Below are positions 1 to 8,688 of a stretch of DNA of 64,000 nt, in pieces. Source of the stretch: Bradyrhizobium sp. U87765 SZCCT0048 (GTDB taxonomy: Bacteria > Pseudomonadota > Alphaproteobacteria > Rhizobiales > Xanthobacteraceae); contig NZ_JAFCMM010000008.1 in the NCBI RefSeq assembly GCF_018131225.1, forward strand, positions 84,068 through 148,067, in the 5' to 3' direction. How positions within the stretch are numbered: the stretch's first letter is position 1; every line of letters begins with the position of its first letter. A model generated the notes under the pieces. That model did not search any database. It saw nothing but the letters and a program-made list of their open reading frames with translations, and was not told where the DNA came from. Position numbers and translations under genes: made by a program.

Positions 1-1
1 C

Positions 2-658
2 ACGCCGCTTGCGACCATCTTCCTCATCTCTACCGAGATGGAGAAGACCATGGACCCGACCAGCCCGCTGGCGGCGGAGATCCGCACCCTCGCCGAACAG
101 AGCAAGCGCTGCCGCGACATTCTCGCCAAGCTCACCCAGCTCTCCTCCAGCGGCGCGCCATTCGACCAGATGCCGATGACCAACCTGATCGAGGAGGCGG
201 TGGCGCCGCATCGCGACTTCGGCATCGCCATCAAGGTGCGCATCGCGGTGGCCGGCACCAGCGAGCCGGTGGTCAAGCGCAACCCGGCGATCCTCTACGG
301 CGTCGGCAACATCCTGGAGAACGCCGTCGACTTCGCCCGCGAGGCGGTCGAGGTCAACGCGTGGTGGAACGCGGACAATGTCGAGATCGTCATCTCGGAC
401 GACGGCCCGGGCATCGCGCCGGACATGCTCAAGCGGATCGGCGAGCCGTATCTGTCGCGGCGGCGGGGCGAAGAGTCCGGCGGCCAGCATGGCGGGCTTG
501 GCCTTGGCGTGTTCATTGCCCGCACGCTGCTGGAACGGACAGGCGCACGAATCTCGTTCAGCAACCGGACGTTCCCTGACCATGGCGCGGTGGTGCAGAT
601 CACGTGGCCGCGCTCGCGCTTCGAGAACACGGAAAGCGACGACGAAGCAATGGCTTAA
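2..658 (+). CDS. regB: Sensor histidine kinase RegB/ActS, C-terminal part
   Basis: This is the C-terminal part of a redox-responsive membrane histidine kinase of the RegB/PrrB/ActS family; the gene starts before the window. The reading frame is open from base 2 and begins with TPLATIFLISTEME, which matches the segment just after the phosphorylated His (the family H-box ends in GTPLAT). The ATPase domain follows: the N-box is around GNILENAVDFA, the G1 box is ISDDGPGIAPDML, and the G2 box is GGLGLGVFIARTLLERTG. The membrane domain and the quinone/cysteine redox region are outside the window. The regA-type regulator lies 170 bases downstream in the same direction, the usual pairing. The N-terminus is missing only because of the window edge. 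Confidence 0.9.
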   Translation, partial: TPLATIFLISTEMEKTMDPTSPLAAEIRTLAEQSKRCRDILAKLTQLSSSGAPFDQMPMTNLIEEAVAPHRDFGIAIKVRIAVAGTSEPVVKRNPAILYGVGNILENAVDFAREAVEVNAWWNADNVEIVISDDGPGIAPDMLKRIGEPYLSRRRGEESGGQHGGLGLGVFIARTLLERTGARISFSNRTFPDHGAVVQITWPRSRFENTESDDEAMA

Positions 659-828
659 TCCGATTTGCGCGTTTTGCCGCAGGCCAAAGCAGGCCGCCGA
701 ACCTTGGCAGCGACGCGGATGGTCGCCATATCTAATGCATAGCACGGTTGCTGTTTCCGCAGGTGCGGCAACGGCCAACCGGGCTGCCGTTTTGAAGACC
801 GCACGCTAGAGTCAGGAGGATGGAAACC

Positions 829-1383
829 GTGAACGCAGTGACCGCCGTGGCGGAACAGACCGACCGCTCCCTTCTGATTGTCGAGGATGACAAGGCGTTC
901 CTCGAACGGCTGGCGCGCGCCATGGAGAGCCGTGGCTTCGACGTGACCTCGTGCGAGACCGTCGCGGACGGGCTGGCTGAGATCGGCAAGCATGCGCCGG
1001 CGTTCGCGGTGGTCGACCTTCGCCTCGGCGACGGCAACGGCCTCGACGTGGTGTCGGAACTCAAGCGCCAGCGTCCCGATGCCCGCGCCATCGTGCTCAC
1101 CGGCTATGGCAACATCGCCACCGCGGTGACCGCGGTGAAGCTCGGCGCGGTCGACTATCTCGCGAAGCCGGCGGACGCCGACGACGTCGTCGCGGCGCTG
1201 CTCGCCAGCAGTGCCGAGAAGATCGAGCCGCCGCAGAACCCGATGTCCGCCGACCGCGTGCGCTGGGAACACATCCAGCGCATCTACGAGATGTGCAACC
1301 GCAACGTCTCGGAAACCGCGCGCCGCCTCAACATGCATCGCCGCACCTTGCAGCGCATCCTCGCCAAGCGCGCGCCGCGCTGA
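829..1383 (+). CDS. regA: Response regulator RegA/ActR
   Basis: Response regulator partner of RegB, controlling redox genes (respiration, photosynthesis, nitrogen or carbon fixation, depending on species). It has a receiver domain with the acidic pair in IVEDDKAF, a phospho-Asp in AVVDLRLGDGNG, the conserved Thr in VLTGYGN and Lys in LAKPAD. A short linker leads to a Fis-type helix-turn-helix, NVSETARRLNMHRRTLQRIL, at the C-terminus. I chose the GTG at 829 rather than the ATG at 820: AGGAGG at 814-819 abuts the ATG but is 9 bases from the GTG. That start gives 184 residues with the acceptor at Asp63, matching the classical RegA length and numbering. A strong terminator follows. Confidence 0.93.
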   Translation: MNAVTAVAEQTDRSLLIVEDDKAFLERLARAMESRGFDVTSCETVADGLAEIGKHAPAFAVVDLRLGDGNGLDVVSELKRQRPDARAIVLTGYGNIATAVTAVKLGAVDYLAKPADADDVVAALLASSAEKIEPPQNPMSADRVRWEHIQRIYEMCNRNVSETARRLNMHRRTLQRILAKRAPR

Positions 1384-1411
1384 CGCCAGCGAGCGAAACA
1401 ACCAACACCAG

Positions 1412-1437
1412 ATGCCCGGCTCCGCCGGGCATTTTTG
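1412..1437 (+). terminator. Rho-independent terminator after regA
   Basis: A perfect 9-bp GC-rich stem (ATGCCCGGC pairing with GCCGGGCAT) closes a 3-base loop and is followed by TTTTGTTT. It starts 28 bases after the regA stop codon, so it should end the regB-regA transcription unit. Confidence 0.9.
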
Positions 1438-1560
1438 TTTTCGGCGACCTTCACGCCGACCGCTCTCCGCTCGCCTTGCGCAAACCAGTCCTCACAGCGA
1501 GAGGCCGTCATCGCGGAACCTTTTGTTCCCGGCTTCGTTGATTCAGCACGACAAGCAGGG

Positions 1561-1788
1561 ATGCGTTCGTTGAGAAAAACCAGACATTTCAATATCGCCA
1601 ACCGCCTGGAAGCGACCAAGCAATTCGGGCTGCTGGAGGACTACCGCATCAGCTGGCAACCGCACTCGCTTCGCCCGCCTCACATCACCGTGAAGGGCCG
1701 AACGTCGGTGCCGCGCGAAGTGACCAAAGGGTACGTGTCTGCCCTGCTCGGCCCGTTCGTGGCCAGCCACCGCATTTCAGTGATCTAG
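1561..1788 (+). CDS. Small hypothetical protein
   Basis: Possible 75-residue protein, not recognised. The frame is open from 1435, but the ATG at 1561 follows an AGCAGGG ribosome-binding-like stretch and gives a more natural start, MRSLRKTRHFNIANRLEATK. The N-terminus is basic; the middle (FGLLEDYRISWQPH) has ordinary coding character. No signal peptide or membrane segment is seen. It lies alone between the regA terminator and the heme oxygenase gene, same strand, 26 bases before the latter. It could also be a chance ORF in GC-rich DNA. Confidence 0.35.
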   Translation: MRSLRKTRHFNIANRLEATKQFGLLEDYRISWQPHSLRPPHITVKGRTSVPREVTKGYVSALLGPFVASHRISVI

Positions 1789-1814
1789 CAACCGCGCTAT
1801 CAGCACCCGGGGCC

Positions 1815-2423
1815 ATGGCCATGTCGATGGTCGACATCATTCGCGAAGCGACGAAACTGTCCCACCACCGACTGGACGCTGCGATGGCCAGCGTCGACCT
1901 GCGCCGGCCAACGTTCTACGCCAGCTTTCTGCGCGGCCAGGCCGAGGCGCTGTTTCCACTGGAGATGGCGCTGGAGCGCAGCGGCATCGACGACATCCTG
2001 ACCGACTGGCCGCAGCGCGCCCGCACGCCGGCGCTGGAGCACGACCTCGCCGTGCTCGACGTCGCCTGCGATCCGCTGCCTGTGCCCGATCTGCAGGGCG
2101 CCGCGGTGATGCTCGGCGCGGTGTACGTGCTGGAAGGCACCCGCATGGCCGGCCGCAGCATTCTGGCGCGCCTCGCCGACGCGCCGAACGCCACCGTGAT
2201 CGGCGCCACCGCCTATCTGCGCCATGGCTTCGGCCGGCGGCTGTGGCCGAGCTACCTCGCGCTGCTGGAAACCCATCCCGAGACGCAGCTCCATCCGGAC
2301 CGCGTCGTCGACGGCGCGCAGATCGCGTTCGGCATGTTCGAGAGCGCGCTGCTGCCCATGCTCAACGACGCCGTCGAGCGCAGCCGCGACGCGATCCGCG
2401 TCGTGTCGAGCGCGTCGCTGTAG
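1815..2423 (+). CDS. Heme oxygenase-like protein (biliverdin-forming)
   Basis: About 200 residues of the bacterial heme oxygenase fold. These enzymes cleave heme to biliverdin, CO and iron, either for iron recovery or to make bilin for a phytochrome. The N-terminal helix REATKLSHHRLDAAM carries the expected proximal heme His (residue 17 or 18). GAVYVLEGTRMAGRSIL matches the glycine-rich distal-helix region of the family. Several in-frame ATGs lie close together at the start (1815, 1821, 1827); the first is used. The next gene is convergent and no phytochrome gene is in view, so the physiological role is open. Confidence 0.75.
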   Translation: MAMSMVDIIREATKLSHHRLDAAMASVDLRRPTFYASFLRGQAEALFPLEMALERSGIDDILTDWPQRARTPALEHDLAVLDVACDPLPVPDLQGAAVMLGAVYVLEGTRMAGRSILARLADAPNATVIGATAYLRHGFGRRLWPSYLALLETHPETQLHPDRVVDGAQIAFGMFESALLPMLNDAVERSRDAIRVVSSASL

Positions 2424-2454
2424 GACCACGTTCCTTGCCGCTTCAAGCGGCCTT

Positions 2455-2943
2455 CTACGCGAACGGCTCGTGGCCCTGCGGGTCGGCGAGGCGGTTGAGG
2501 CGCTGGGCGGCAGCCAGGGCGAAGCGCAGCATGATCGCCTTGCGTGTCGCCGCGGGAAGGCGATGCTCCGGCGCCTCGCAGTGCAGGTGCGCGCCATAGG
2601 CATCGGCAACGATCAGCCCGGTATCTTTCGGAAACAGCTCGCACGCCATCTCCGCCGTGAAGGCGAAGAACAGCCGGTCGCAATGCGCGCGATACTCTTC
2701 CCACTTCTGGTCGGCGCGCAGGTCCGCCAGCGACGACTTGATCTCGACAATCCAGATCTCGCCGCGCTCATTCAGCGCCACGAGATCGGCGCGCCGCCCT
2801 GACGGCAACGGCAGCTCCGACAGGCAGGAGAAGCCGAGCGAGCGCAGCAGCCGCGCGGCGCCGCGCGCGATCGCGAGCGCGGTATCGGACTGGCGGCCGT
2901 CGACAGGCAGCGCGGCAGTCACGGGCAACAGATGCAGCGTCAT
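2455..2943 (-). CDS. mmcB: MmcB family DNA repair protein
   Basis: A 162-residue protein of the MmcB family, nuclease-fold proteins linked to mitomycin C/DNA-damage tolerance in alphaproteobacteria. The core LPSGRRADLVALNERGEIWI then VEIKSSLADLRADQKWEEY shows the D...E-x-K pattern of a restriction-endonuclease-like fold. A following segment, CDRLFFAFTAEMACELFPKDTGLIVAD, is typical of the family. It is monocistronic and convergent with the heme oxygenase gene (31-base gap). Length and ends agree with family members. Confidence 0.85.
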   Translation of the reverse strand: MTLHLLPVTAALPVDGRQSDTALAIARGAARLLRSLGFSCLSELPLPSGRRADLVALNERGEIWIVEIKSSLADLRADQKWEEYRAHCDRLFFAFTAEMACELFPKDTGLIVADAYGAHLHCEAPEHRLPAATRKAIMLRFALAAAQRLNRLADPQGHEPFA

Positions 2944-3267
2944 GGCTTTCGCTCTAGCAGAGTCGATCTCCCAAGCCGAGCACGAACACGGGCAATGATA
3001 CCGCCGCGCGTGCGCAGCACTGCGCAGACTTACGGGAAACTACTGAAACTGCAGGCCTAATTGCACGCAAATGGCGCGAAACGGATTTACCTGCGGTTCA
3101 CGCATCCGACCGGTCACAACGCATTTTATGCGGAATTTAGCTGACCTTAAGCTTGCCGCCGGCAGAATTTTCCCAGGGCGGACATGTGAGCGACACACCG
3201 GGCGTGCGGTGTGCGCGGCACCGCCGGGAATGGGACGGACACAACCAGCAAGGGCGGCAGAGCATCG

Positions 3268-5700
3268 ATGGCATCGCGGCTGAACGAAGACCAGGTGCAT
3301 CTGCTGCGGCTCGTGCTGCCGTTCATCGCCATCGTGCTGCTGCAGGCCTTCATCGCGGGCGTCAGCTTCAACATCCTGTCGTCGGTGCGCGGCTATGTCG
3401 GCGGCGAAGGCCTGTGGTCGAAGGGCCAGAAGGACGCCATCTATTATCTGACGCTGTATGCCGAGACCGGCAGCGAGCAGTACTACCGCAACTATCAGCA
3501 GGCGGTGGCGATCCCGCTCGGTGACCGCATCGCGCGCCGCGCCCTCGAACAGTCGCCTCCCGACATCGCGGCCGCCCGCAACGGCTTCCTGCAGGGCGGC
3601 AACCATCAGGACGATGTCGAGGGATTGATCTGGCTCTATCGCTACTTCCGCAGCCTGCCGGCGTTCAAGACCGCGATCGGAAACTGGACGGCCACCGACC
3701 CGCTGCTCGACGAGCTCACCGGTCTTGCGGCGATCATTCGCGCCGACGTGACGTCCGACGCCAGCGGACGGCCGCGGCTGGCGGGCTGGCCGCTGCTGAT
3801 CCATCGCGCCAACGAACGGATGTCGCGTGAGGCGCTGAAATTCTCCGAAAGCCTCGGCGAGGGGTCGCGACAGGTCAAGACCATCCTCACCGTGATCAAC
3901 CTGATCACCGCGGCGCTGCTGGTGGCGCTGCAGTTCTTCTATACCCGCCACTTCATCGCCCAGCGCCACCGCTTCGAAAGCGACCTGCGCGCCGAGAAGG
4001 AGCGCGCGCAGATCACCCTCGCCTCGATCGGCGACGCCGTGATCACCACCGACGCCAGCGGTCATATCGACTATCTGAATGCCACCGCCGAGCGGCTGCT
4101 GGCGTGCCGCGCGGCAGAGGCCAAAGGCGTGCCGCTGACCTCGCTGGTGCAGGCGGTGGACGAGACCGCCGGCGAGGACGCGACCGGACGGATCGAGCGG
4201 ATCTGGGAGCAGGGCGAAGCGACCGCGAGCCCGCGGCCGCTGCTGCTGTTGCGCAGCGACGAAGCGCCGGTGCCGGTGTCCGTGGTCGGCGCGCCGCTGC
4301 GCAAGGACGGCGTGGCGGCCGGCGCCGTGCTGATCCTGCACGACATGACCAGCGAGCGCGACTACATCGCGCGGCTGTCGTGGCAAGCCTCGCACGACGC
4401 CCTGACCGGCCTCGCCAACCGCCGCGAGTTCGAGCGGCGACTGGATGCCGCGATGGCGCGCTCGGGCACGGCCGACGACGCCGAGGTCCACGCGCTGATG
4501 TTCCTCGACCTCGACCAGTTCAAGATCATCAACGACACCTGCGGCCACGCCGCCGGCGACAAGCTGCTGTGCCAGATCGCCGCGTCGCTGCCGCTGCACC
4601 TGCAGCCCGGCGACCTGCTGGCGCGGCTCGGCGGCGACGAGTTCGCCGTGCTGCTGCAGAACTGCGAGATCGACCGCGCCAGCGATGTCGCCGAGACGCT
4701 GCGCCAGGCGGTGCAGGGCCTGAGCTTCAACTGGAACGGCAGCCCGTTCAACATCACCGCCAGCATCGGCCTCGTCGCGGCCGGACGCGGCCGCGCCACC
4801 ACCGACGAGGTGGTGCGCACCGCCGACCTCGCCTGCTACATGGCGAAGGAAAAGGGCCGCAACCGCGTGCAGCTGCACGATCCCGGCGATTCCGAGCTGC
4901 TGCATCGCTTCGGCGAGATGGCCTGGGTCCAGCGCATTCACGACGCGCTGGAGGAGCAGCGGCTGTGCCTCTATGCCCAGACCATCGCGCCACTCGGCGA
5001 CGAGAGCGAGGCCGGCGGCCATGTCGAGCTGCTGCTGCGGCTGCGCGACAAGGACGGCCGCGTGGTGGCGCCGGGCGACTTCATTCCCGCGGCCGAACGC
5101 TACGGCCTGATGCCGATGCTCGACCGCTGGGTGGTGAGCCGCGCCTTCAAGACGCTGGCCGAACGCGGCGGCGGCCTCGCCACCTGCGCCATCAACCTGT
5201 CAGGCGCGACCTTCAACGACGAGAAGTTCATCGACTTCATCCGCGCCCAGTTCGAGCTCTACGGCATTGCGCCGCGCATGATCTGCTTCGAGATCACCGA
5301 GACCAGCGCGATCGCCAGCCTCGACAGCGCCAACCGCTTCATCGGGCTGATGAAGCAGCTGGGCTGCCGCTTCGCGCTCGATGACTTCGGCAGCGGCATG
5401 TCGTCGTTCGCCTATCTCAAGCACCTGCCGGTCGACTATCTCAAGATCGACGGCAGCTTCGTGCGCGACATGCTGGACGATCCGATCGACCGCGCCATCA
5501 TCGAGATGATCAACCGCATCGGCAAGGTGATGGGCAAGCGCACCATCGCCGAGTTCGTCGAGAACGACGCGACGCTGCAGGCGCTGCGGGCGATCGGCGT
5601 CGATTACGCCCAGGGCTACGGCATCGGCCGCCCCGAGCCGTTCGAACGCCTCGCCGAGCCTCGGCATATCGCGCCGCGCGGCCAGCGCCAGGTGGCGTGA
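3268..5700 (+). CDS. Membrane GGDEF-EAL cyclic-di-GMP protein
   Basis: Membrane-bound diguanylate cyclase/phosphodiesterase of about 810 residues. An N-terminal membrane segment (LVLPFIAIVLLQAFIAGVSF), a periplasmic stretch of about 190 residues and a second membrane segment (LITAALLVALQFF) precede a PAS domain (ITLASIGDAVITTDASGHID). The GGDEF domain has DALTGLANRREF and an intact RLGGDEF. In the EAL domain the signature reads ELL instead of EAL but keeps the Glu; FEITET and ALDDFGSG are intact, so phosphodiesterase activity remains possible. The frame is open back to a GTG at 3211; I prefer the ATG at 3268 (MASRLNEDQ), but the upstream start is not excluded. Confidence 0.9.
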   Translation: MASRLNEDQVHLLRLVLPFIAIVLLQAFIAGVSFNILSSVRGYVGGEGLWSKGQKDAIYYLTLYAETGSEQYYRNYQQAVAIPLGDRIARRALEQSPPDIAAARNGFLQGGNHQDDVEGLIWLYRYFRSLPAFKTAIGNWTATDPLLDELTGLAAIIRADVTSDASGRPRLAGWPLLIHRANERMSREALKFSESLGEGSRQVKTILTVINLITAALLVALQFFYTRHFIAQRHRFESDLRAEKERAQITLASIGDAVITTDASGHIDYLNATAERLLACRAAEAKGVPLTSLVQAVDETAGEDATGRIERIWEQGEATASPRPLLLLRSDEAPVPVSVVGAPLRKDGVAAGAVLILHDMTSERDYIARLSWQASHDALTGLANRREFERRLDAAMARSGTADDAEVHALMFLDLDQFKIINDTCGHAAGDKLLCQIAASLPLHLQPGDLLARLGGDEFAVLLQNCEIDRASDVAETLRQAVQGLSFNWNGSPFNITASIGLVAAGRGRATTDEVVRTADLACYMAKEKGRNRVQLHDPGDSELLHRFGEMAWVQRIHDALEEQRLCLYAQTIAPLGDESEAGGHVELLLRLRDKDGRVVAPGDFIPAAERYGLMPMLDRWVVSRAFKTLAERGGGLATCAINLSGATFNDEKFIDFIRAQFELYGIAPRMICFEITETSAIASLDSANRFIGLMKQLGCRFALDDFGSGMSSFAYLKHLPVDYLKIDGSFVRDMLDDPIDRAIIEMINRIGKVMGKRTIAEFVENDATLQALRAIGVDYAQGYGIGRPEPFERLAEPRHIAPRGQRQVA

Positions 5701-5740
5701 GGCCCGGCCTGCGCGCCGCGCAGGACAAAAGAACTTGGCG

Positions 5741-5758
5741 TGCCGATAAAAATCGGCA
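5741..5758 (+). promoter_or_regulatory. Short hairpin before the MBL-fold gene
   Basis: A perfect 7-bp inverted repeat, TGCCGAT then ATCGGCA, around an AAAA loop, ends 11 bases before the ATG at 5770. It could be a leader hairpin, an operator, or coding sequence if the GTG at 5740 is the true start. Confidence 0.3.
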
Positions 5759-5769
5759 AAGTGGCCGCC

Positions 5770-6429
5770 ATGACCCAGGAAGCAGCCAAGGCCGGCGCCG
5801 CCATCGTCCCCGTCACCCCGTTCCAGCAGAACTGCACGCTGCTGTGGTGCGAGCGCACGCGCCGCGCCGTGGTGGTCGATCCCGGCGGCGATGTCGCCGC
5901 GATCCAGGACGCCATCGCCAAGACCGGTGTCACCGTCGAGAAGATCTGGCTGACCCATGGCCATATCGACCATGTCGGCGGCGCCGCCGAGCTGCGCGAC
6001 GCGCTCAAGGTTCCGATCGAGGGGCCGCATCTCGCCGACAAGTACCTGCTCGACCATGTGGTGGAGAGCGGCGCGAATTTCGGCATCACCGGCGTGCGCA
6101 ACGTTACGCCCGATCGCTGGCTCGACGACGGCGATACCGTCAGCGTCGGCGGGCTGACCTTCCGGATCCTGCACTGCCCCGGCCATTCGCCCGGCAGCGT
6201 GGTGTTCTTCAATCCCGACATGCGTTTTGCGCTGATGGGCGACGTGCTGTTCAACGGCTCGATCGGCCGCACCGACCTGCCCGGCGGCAGCTACGAGACC
6301 CTGATCAAGTCGATCACCGAGAAGGTGCTGCCGCTCGGCGACGACGTCGGCTTCATCTGCGGCCACGGCCCGGGCTCGAGCATCGGCACCGAGCGGCGCA
6401 GCAATCCGTTCCTGAACGGCGAGGCCTGA
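5770..6429 (+). CDS. MBL-fold metallohydrolase (glyoxalase II-like)
   Basis: A 219-residue metallo-beta-lactamase-fold hydrolase, close to the YcbL/glyoxalase II-like group that hydrolyses thioesters such as S-lactoylglutathione. The dinuclear metal site is visible: THGHIDHVGG, then HCPGHSPGSV with the next ligand His, LMGDVLFNGSIGRTDLPGG with the bridging Asp, and CGHGPGSSIGTERRSNPF near the C-terminus. The ATG at 5770 starts MTQEAAKAG; a GTG at 5740 would add ten residues. The gene follows the GGDEF-EAL gene by about 70 bases. The exact substrate cannot be told from sequence. Confidence 0.85.
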   Translation: MTQEAAKAGAAIVPVTPFQQNCTLLWCERTRRAVVVDPGGDVAAIQDAIAKTGVTVEKIWLTHGHIDHVGGAAELRDALKVPIEGPHLADKYLLDHVVESGANFGITGVRNVTPDRWLDDGDTVSVGGLTFRILHCPGHSPGSVVFFNPDMRFALMGDVLFNGSIGRTDLPGGSYETLIKSITEKVLPLGDDVGFICGHGPGSSIGTERRSNPFLNGEA

Positions 6430-6492
6430 TCCGCACGTCCGCGCGGTACGCGGAACTCGCGCGCCCTCTTGCCAAGCGGCCGTCCTGCGGCA

Positions 6493-6513
6493 ATAGTTAT
6501 GAGACATAACTAT
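6493..6513 (+). promoter_or_regulatory. Perfect palindromic operator before the tannase gene
   Basis: Two 9-bp arms, ATAGTTATG and CATAACTAT, pair perfectly around a 3-base AGA centre, in an otherwise GC-rich region. The site ends 16 bases before the tannase ATG. Its size and AT-rich symmetry fit a MarR- or TetR-type repressor; no such regulator gene is adjacent. Confidence 0.6.
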
Positions 6514-6529
6514 ATCGGGGAGGCGCGCC

Positions 6530-8176
6530 ATGGCGCGACGGGTGCTCGTCGGCGGCTTGCTGGCCGCGACTGCTGTGATTGCGCCGGCTGCGGCGCAGTC
6601 GTTCAAGGCCGCCTGCGAGGCGCTGGCCGGCGCGCCGGAGGTGACGCTCGCGACCTTTGTCGCCGCCGGCCCGCAATCCTTCGCCGGGCCGCCGCCCTTC
6701 TCCATCGATGCGCCCGACCACTGCCTGGTGCAGGGCGCGGCAGCGCCGCATGTCGGCATCGACGGCAAGCCCTACGCGATCGGCTTCGAGGTCCGTCTGC
6801 CGGCGAACTGGAATGGCAAGTTCATGTTCCAGGGCGGCGGCGGCTCCGACGGCGTCCTGCGGCCGGCCGTCGGCATCCAGGCCACCGGCGCGGTCTCCGC
6901 TCTCGCCAGGGGTTATGCGGTCGCCTCGACCGACGCCGGCCACCGCGATGAGCCGGGCCCTGTCGGGCCCTACCTGTTCGGCCTCGATCCGCAGGCGCGC
7001 ATCGACAAGGGCTACAATCACATTCCCGTGGTGACCGCAAAGGCCGAGGACGTGATCCGCCGTGTCTATGGCCGCGCGCAATCGCGCGCCTATTTCGTCG
7101 GCTGCTCCAATGGCGGCCGCCAGGGCATGGCCGCAACGCAACGCTATCCCGACCTGTTCGACGGCATCATCGCCGGCGCGCCGGCCTATCGCGTGCCGCG
7201 CGCGGCGATCGAGGGAATCGCGGAAGTGCAGCAGCTTGCCGCGATCGCACCGAAGGGCAGCGACGGCCGCCCCGACCTCGGCGCCGCGCTGAGCGCCGAC
7301 GACATCAAGCTGGTGGCCGACAAGGTGACGCAGGCCTGCGACGCAGCCGACGGCGTGGCCGATGGCATGGTCAACAATGTCCGCGCCTGCCGCTTCGACG
7401 CGGCGACGCTGGCCTGCACGGGCGGCCAGACCACGGACTGTCTCGCACCCGCGAAGGCGAAGACGATCGCCGCGATCTTCCGCGGCACGACGCTCGCCGA
7501 TGGCAGCGCTCTCTACGCCGAATGGCCCTACGATCCCGGCATCGCAGCGCCGGGCTGGAGCGTGTGGAAGACGGGCACGCCCGGCAAGACACCGCCGGAT
7601 GCGCGCAACGTCACGCTGGTGCCGGGCTCGGTTGCCTACTACTTCTCCTCGCCGCCGGAAAAGCCCACCGATCTCTACGACTACACGCTGTCGTATGACA
7701 TCGCCCGCGGCGTGCGCGCGGTCGAGGCCACCGCGGCGCCATTCCTCGAATCCGGTTCATCGATCGAGAGCGCATCGTCTGTCGACGTCGACCGCTTCAA
7801 GGCGCGCGGCGGCAAGATGATCTTCTTCCATGGCATGGCCGATCCGATCTTCTCGGCCAACGACACCATGGCCTATGTCGATGCGCTGGGACAACGCTAT
7901 GGCCGCGCCGACGACTTCACCCGGCTCTATCTCGTGCCCGGCATGAACCACTGCACCGGCGGACCCGCCACCGACCAGTTCGATGCCCTTGCCGCGCTCG
8001 ACGCCTGGGTCGACAGGGGCGAAGCGCCGCAGAGCCTCACGGCGCGCGCGCGCAATGTCCAGGGTGTGCCTTGGCCGGGCCGCACCCGGCCGCTGTGCCC
8101 CTATCCGGCCTATGCCGCCTACGCCGGCAGTGGCAGCCTCGAGGACGCGGCGAATTTCACCTGCAGACAGCCGTGA
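6530..8176 (+). CDS. Tannase/feruloyl esterase family protein, secreted
   Basis: A 548-residue alpha/beta hydrolase of the tannase/feruloyl esterase family, which cleaves gallate, ferulate or related phenolic esters from plant material. The N-terminus MARRVLVGGLLAATAVIAPAAAQS is a signal peptide cut near residue 22, so it acts in the periplasm or outside. The nucleophile is the Ser in VGCSNGGRQGM; a late Asp/His region is seen around FHGMADPIFS and LVPGMNHCTGG. Paired cysteines (DHC, VGC, QAC, RAC, LAC, DC) suggest disulfides, as known for this family. It stands alone directly behind a perfect palindrome that probably binds its repressor. The exact ester substrate is unknown. Confidence 0.88.
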   Translation: MARRVLVGGLLAATAVIAPAAAQSFKAACEALAGAPEVTLATFVAAGPQSFAGPPPFSIDAPDHCLVQGAAAPHVGIDGKPYAIGFEVRLPANWNGKFMFQGGGGSDGVLRPAVGIQATGAVSALARGYAVASTDAGHRDEPGPVGPYLFGLDPQARIDKGYNHIPVVTAKAEDVIRRVYGRAQSRAYFVGCSNGGRQGMAATQRYPDLFDGIIAGAPAYRVPRAAIEGIAEVQQLAAIAPKGSDGRPDLGAALSADDIKLVADKVTQACDAADGVADGMVNNVRACRFDAATLACTGGQTTDCLAPAKAKTIAAIFRGTTLADGSALYAEWPYDPGIAAPGWSVWKTGTPGKTPPDARNVTLVPGSVAYYFSSPPEKPTDLYDYTLSYDIARGVRAVEATAAPFLESGSSIESASSVDVDRFKARGGKMIFFHGMADPIFSANDTMAYVDALGQRYGRADDFTRLYLVPGMNHCTGGPATDQFDALAALDAWVDRGEAPQSLTARARNVQGVPWPGRTRPLCPYPAYAAYAGSGSLEDAANFTCRQP

Positions 8177-8345
8177 CTGCGCGCACGTCGCCTGCGCCGT
8201 GAGGCTCGGCGGAGTCGACGCACGGCGCAGGCTTCGGATCAATGATGCGTCGAGCGCGCCGATATCATCGGATAGCCTCGCTGGCGCCGGCGCGCGGCGC
8301 GCTGTAGCATCCGTCCATTGCTGAGCACGGACGAGGTTCTCGATC

Positions 8346-8642
8346 ATGCATCGTTTATTGGTTTCGTCGATGTCCGCCGCGGCGATCGCGGTTGGTCTGG
8401 CGCTGGCCGCAACGCCCGCCGCCGCGCAATGCGATCCCGCCATCTGCGCGAACCCTTACGAGGCGCTTGGTGTCAGCGAACTGGCAAGGCCGTTCTGCCT
8501 GTTCGATGCGGTCGTCTGGGCCAGTCCGGCCTCGCGCGTCTATTACCGCGCCGGTGAACGCCGCTACGGCCGCACCAGACACGGCCGCTATGTCTGCGAG
8601 GCCGACGCAACCGCGGCCGGATACCGGGCCAGCCGGCGCTGA
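8346..8642 (+). CDS. Small secreted hypothetical protein
   Basis: A 98-residue protein with a clear signal peptide (MHRLLVSSMSAAAIAVGLAL to AATPAAAQ, cleavage near residue 27). The mature part has four cysteines (CDPAIC, FCLF, YVCEAD), enough for two disulfides, and a basic Arg/Tyr-rich tail. I do not recognise the family. It is monocistronic, 170 bases after the tannase gene and convergent with the exporter gene. Confidence 0.6.
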   Translation: MHRLLVSSMSAAAIAVGLALAATPAAAQCDPAICANPYEALGVSELARPFCLFDAVVWASPASRVYYRAGERRYGRTRHGRYVCEADATAAGYRASRR

Positions 8643-8688
8643 GGCGCGGCAACGCGCTGCCGTTCACACCCCGTGATTCAAGACGCGG

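Noticed and set aside
3040..5022. 660-codon open frame on the minus strand opposite the GGDEF-EAL gene
   Set aside because: Low-complexity Ala/Arg/Gln/His-rich translation typical of the antisense of GC-rich coding DNA; the plus-strand gene has complete domains.
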